A DNA stretch of 10,948 nucleotides, taken from the NCBI GenBank assembly GCA_028565715.1, contig JAOXYC010220906.1:1-10948 (forward strand), written 5' to 3'. The notes below the pieces were generated by a model. That model had not been told where the DNA came from. It searched no databases and saw only the letters and a program-made list of their open reading frames with translations. The number at the start of each line of letters is the position of its first letter. The stretch's first letter is position 1. Shown in pieces: positions 8,107-10,948 of this stretch. The translations under genes and the position numbers were made by a program. The DNA is from Phoronis pallida (taxonomy: Eukaryota; Phoronida; Phoronidae).

Positions 8107-8181
8107 TCAATGTTGAACATAGTTCTTGATTCTATCTTTAGCTGGTTTGATATGCCCTCCAGTGGGACTTATCCAGGGGTC
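8107..8181 (-). CDS. Possible coding remnant of 24 codons
   Basis: After an acceptor-like CCCTGTTTAACAG (AG at 8183-8182) the minus strand reads DPWISPTGGHIKPAKDRIKN and ends NYVQH then TGA. The Pro/Gly spacing looks like a genuine protein segment. It is in a different frame from the open stretch at 7775-8000, about 110 nt further on. The two could be exons or fragments of one degraded gene. The plus strand here is also open (WFDMPSSGTYPGVLLNRG, following acceptor-like GATTCTATCTTTAG), so strand is uncertain. Confidence 0.2.
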   Translation of the reverse strand, partial: DPWISPTGGHIKPAKDRIKNYVQH

Positions 8182-8199
8182 CTGTTAAACAGGGGACAT

Positions 8200-9100
8200 C
8201 ATAAGAAACAATCAACAAATTTCAATATATTTTGCCTAGAAAGACTGTTACTGAGTTAAATGCTGTTTCTCTCATGTTTTCCTGAGGTTAGACCTAACGA
8301 CAATTTTATATATTTTTCTTCACAACAACAACCTAGAAATTCCAGCTTAAGTTACATCATGTCATCCCCACTTTTAAGGTTCTGCATTTAAAACTGGATA
8401 GGACTTAAAATACAGGAATCATAACACACAAAAATCAATAAAAAAACATTTTATCTAGAAAACAAGATCAGCATTGCATATCCTCACAGTAATAGAATAA
8501 TCAAATGAAACAAATCAAAAAATCAATGGACGCCAATGCAGTCTAATGTTTTTCTAACTTGTATTTCTGATAACAATGAATACGATATGAGGTACATTTA
8601 AGGTTGATGTAATCGATCATTCCTGATATAGCAAAATAATAACCTGTCCCCTTCAGTTCACATTTTATTGACTAAATATCGTGACTTTCCATGAGCATAA
8701 AAATGGAACTCACTCACTCATTGTTTTTTTTGCATGATCCAATTAATCATGAGAAATGAAAACTGAAAGCAAGATACTAAATTCAGTTTTGAAAACCCAT
8801 CCCTAAGTGATTAGAAATCATATTTTTTTAATCAGTTCTTTATCCAGACAGTGAAAATGAGTACATAACTGCTATTACCCAAAACATTGCAAAGAGGGTC
8901 CACTGTTTTATGAAAACGAGTATTGTGGATTGTGGGACATCAAAGATGTTACTGCTTAATTAATTTTTAATATAAAAATAAGTTGTCTTCTTAGTTATCG
9001 GTACAAGTGCAAAAAATACTTTTGATCAAAACCATCCAAAATAAAATCTTCCCTAAGTTATCAAACTGAGAGAACCCCATACGCAAACACAATATACACC
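8200..9100. other. AT-rich non-coding stretch
   Basis: No frame, RNA gene or ordered repeat could be supported. Poly-A and poly-T tracts are common (for example at 8440-8450 and 8723-8731). Confidence 0.5.
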
Positions 9101-9107
9101 CAAGCTA

Positions 9108-9191
9108 TTACCTGTGTAATCCATGAACTGGGTATAAGGTTTCACAAACTGGATCCTCATGATCTGGTGAACAGGTGTAACTATGTATCAT
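9108..9191 (-). CDS. Short open stretch with splice donor, coding status doubtful
   Basis: Minus-strand ATG at 9191-9189 opens 27 codons (start MIHSYTCSPDHED, end YPVHGLHR) and ends in TAA at 9110-9108. The stop overlaps a good donor, CACAG|GTAATA (GT at 9111-9110). A second frame through the same bases is also open (TPVHQIMRIQFVKPYTQF), so the frame cannot be settled. There is another donor-like CACAG|GTATATG at about 9196 and a strong acceptor followed by TGTGTTGAATTCTTGGCACAG|GTTTTT near 9265-9290. The same sequence carries a dispersed repeat, so a repeat with incidental splice-like signals is the simpler explanation. Confidence 0.2.
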   Translation of the reverse strand: MIHSYTCSPDHEDPVCETLYPVHGLHR

Positions 9192-9249
9192 ATACCTGTG
9201 ATGTCTATTCACAGATCACGCAAGAATAACAGTACATAAACACTAACAT

Positions 9250-9295
9250 TGGTTGCCAAAAACCTGTGCCAAGAATTCAACACACTGAAGGCAAG
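9250..9295 (-). repeat. Dispersed repeat, copy 2 (inverted)
   Basis: Partner of the copy at 1660-1705; see the 15-base identity at 9270-9284. This copy lies in the GC-richer island at 9108-9520 and may be part of a larger element covering that island. Confidence 0.5.
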
Positions 9296-9299
9296 GGGT

Positions 9300-9520
9300 A
9301 GGAAACTGTAAGCCACATCAATATCATATCGCCCCCTCATATCCTGATCAGTGGATCGCCCTCACAAACCTCTAGTCACACTGACCAACAGCATGTAGCT
9401 GTTTGTGGGTCTGATTCCTCACTGGCGGGTTTAGTGGGGGTGCACCCTTTTATAGGCTGACCAAAATTTTTTTATTGAAGATTTCTGTTTCATAATATCC
9501 TGTATCCGCCCCTGTTCATG
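9300..9520. other. GC-richer island, possible mobile-element remnant
   Basis: Composition here differs sharply from the AT-rich flanks (CGCCCCCTCATATCC, GGCGGG, GTGGGGGTGCACCC, ATCCGCCCCTG). It includes a perfect 10-bp palindrome GGGTGCACCC at 9438-9447. No frame of useful length and no terminal repeats are seen. An inserted repeat copy that is younger than its surroundings would fit. Confidence 0.35.
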
Positions 9521-10800
9521 CGGTGGGAAAGTTTGATCTTGAAGTTAAGAGGATGATAACAGTTTCCTACTCCTGAATACCATTGATTGAATATTCTCAG
9601 ATTTTTACTTTGAACCACTTTTTGTATTGCTATATGCTTTAAGCATTATGATAGCAGCCTGATTTGGAGACATTACAATTAAGTTTCTTGTTCTTTGGAA
9701 TGAGTGCAGACAGCAACAAATTTCAGACAAACAGACCTAGAGTTTAAAATTCTAAAAGTGCACACTCACTCAATCAGTTGACTAGACAACTTTAGTACAC
9801 CAATTATTTGTTCTTCTCAGAAAACAGTAACACTAAAGACTTGCTCTAAAATCTCGCTTCAACCTACGTAAACCACTGGGCAGGCAATTCTTGAACAAAA
9901 AAGTAATATTAATCCAACTCCCTAGTAACCAAATTACTGTGTAAATGTTATTAATGAGAAAACGTCAATACAGTTCCTTTTAGATTTATTAAAAGTTCAC
10001 ATCATTTATCTCTGTGATCTAGTGTTGATTCTATGTCTGTAGGCTGGATTTTGCCGCCTGATTCACAGAAAACAGCTCATTAGTTAGGACTTGAGCTTTT
10101 AAAATGTTTTAAACTGTAACAATTCTCTGCAAACTAAAGTTAAACAATCCTAAGAAGCTACTGAATTTTATTGAACTTCTCATTAGGCCTATTACAAATT
10201 TGAATTATTCAAAAATAGTACTGGTATGCTAATTAACTTTTTTAACACAATAAAAATAAGTAAACTGAACTTAAAGACCTTCTGCACTGAAATCACTATC
10301 ATTCATAGGTGAATTTTTTCAAAATTTCCACATTGGCAACAGCCAGAATGCCAAGAAGTCAGAAATAGAATAATAAAGGCTTCTTCTCATCATTCAATAA
10401 AAGCAGTCTTTTAGTTGTTCAAAGACCCTACATTTTTTGTTTTTCTTTAAAATATTATGTTCATGATTACAAAACCTTCACTAAGTCAGATCTGTGTTAA
10501 AACAAAAGGACAGATCATCATAAATCAACATTTCTAACAAAAGTGTTAAATCAGGTGTAAAATTGTGAAAGAAATTAACAGTGATAATCATGTAATTAAT
10601 CTGGATCGTGACAAGACAAGTTGTTTGTATAAACCATCATGCATATATTATGCTTGGTCAGTAAACAATAACCATTGTCTATTATCTGAAGATGGCTTAT
10701 TAGGAGACAACTGAAACAGGCTTTACCACTAGGAAAACTTGGAATGTGATGTTTTCCAAAAAATTTAACAGCATGTGATTTGGAATGTCATTATAACTTA
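9520..10800. other. Intron-like sequence between the GC island and the candidate first exon
   Basis: AT-rich with dense stops in all frames. The minus-strand frame at 10700-10921 is the candidate 29-nt exon read through into its flanking introns, and is not a gene in its own right. Nothing else is recognised. Confidence 0.5.
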
Positions 10801-10801
10801 C

Positions 10802-10830
10802 TTTTACTTCAAAATTTGACATCTTAAAAT
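10802..10830 (-). CDS. Candidate first coding exon with start codon (29 nt)
   Basis: The splice signals are strong for such a short piece: an acceptor after a long pyrimidine run (ACCCCTTGTTTTTGGTCAG, AG at 10832-10831) and a perfect GTAAGT donor (GT at 10801-10800). Inside lies AAG ATG T, with A at -3 as favoured for animal start codons, followed by MSNFEVK and ending in phase 0. Phase 0 agrees with the coiled-coil exon 4.5 kb downstream on the same strand, so the two could join directly, or with further exons between. If so, the preceding bases are 5' untranslated sequence and an upstream non-coding exon lies beyond the window edge. The alternative is an internal exon entering in phase 1, since the frame is also open upstream of the ATG. 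A chance match of two good splice signals is possible in 11 kb. Confidence 0.35.
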
Positions 10831-10948
10831 CTGACCAAAAACAAGGGGTTGTGAAAAATAACCTGGATAGAATATAGAACTTTATTTGTGTAATTAGGCC
10901 TTTGGCCCATATTACATTCAAACAACATATACAGTTACTTTAAAGAAA

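Noticed and set aside
8176-8200. Small hairpin CCTGT-TAA-ACAGG as a terminator
   Set aside because: A 5-bp stem with a 3-nt loop is common by chance, and bacterial-type termination does not apply to this eukaryotic sequence.
9345-9418. A-box-like TGATCAGTGGATCGC and B-box-like GGTCTGATTCC
   Set aside because: The spacing is about 20 nt too long for a tRNA, no anticodon arm or acceptor stem forms, and the matches are loose. At most a very decayed repeat head.
1-10948. CRISPR array, prokaryotic operon, prophage or viral genes
   Set aside because: No regularly spaced repeats, no long adjacent open frames and no ribosome-binding-site pattern; the sequence is intron-like throughout.

Overview
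This is eukaryotic, AT-rich nuclear DNA, most likely from an invertebrate animal. Open frames are short, stops are dense in all six frames, and the few protein-like stretches are flanked by GT...AG splice signals. There is no bacterial gene packing, no Shine-Dalgarno-led operon, and nothing viral or CRISPR-like. A marine invertebrate such as a mollusc or an invertebrate deuterostome would fit the style of the intron and repeat sequence (for example several AGGCCT-centred words), but this is an impression and not an identification.

The best-supported feature is an exon on the minus strand at 6056-6238. It encodes 61 residues of uninterrupted Gln/Arg/Glu-rich coiled coil and is bounded by a TAG acceptor and a CAG|GTTTGT donor, with phase 0 at both ends. 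A second minus-strand exon (2481-2561, 27 codons) has a strong pyrimidine-tract acceptor. A 29-nt exon at 10802-10830 carries a possible start codon and a perfect GTAAGT donor. Further candidate minus-strand exons lie at 4875-5013, 4320-4350 and 1365-1455. The window can be read as the sparse exons of one minus-strand gene running from about 10830 down to about 1365, with kilobase introns. The reading phases can be made to agree, but only by choosing among alternative frames for exon 2481-2561, so the full gene model is a hypothesis. I could not name the protein.

Layout, low to high coordinate: 1-1360, non-coding, with possible poly(A) signals for a minus-strand transcript at its edge; 1365-1455, candidate last exon; about 1640-1705, one copy of a dispersed repeat; 1825-2031, a plus-strand open stretch ending at a 26-bp hairpin (2027-2086); 2481-2561, exon; 2593-2632, an 8-bp tandem array; 2640-4300, intron-like; 4320-5013, two candidate exons; 5587-6021, a 144-codon minus-strand frame that overlaps a degenerate tRNA-like element on the plus strand (5734-5811); 6056-6238, the coiled-coil exon; 6660-7000, overlapping open frames of unknown meaning; 7089-7400, decayed short repeats; 7775-8181, coding-like remnants open on both strands; 8200-9100, AT-rich non-coding; 9108-9520, a GC-richer island with a second copy of the dispersed repeat; 9520-10800, intron-like; 10802-10830, candidate first coding exon.

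No previously undescribed system is evident. The items most worth a second look are the hairpin, the open reading frame that contains an antisense tRNA-like element, the decayed repeat cluster, the two-strand open region near 7.8 kb, and the repeat pair shared between 1.67 kb and 9.27 kb.
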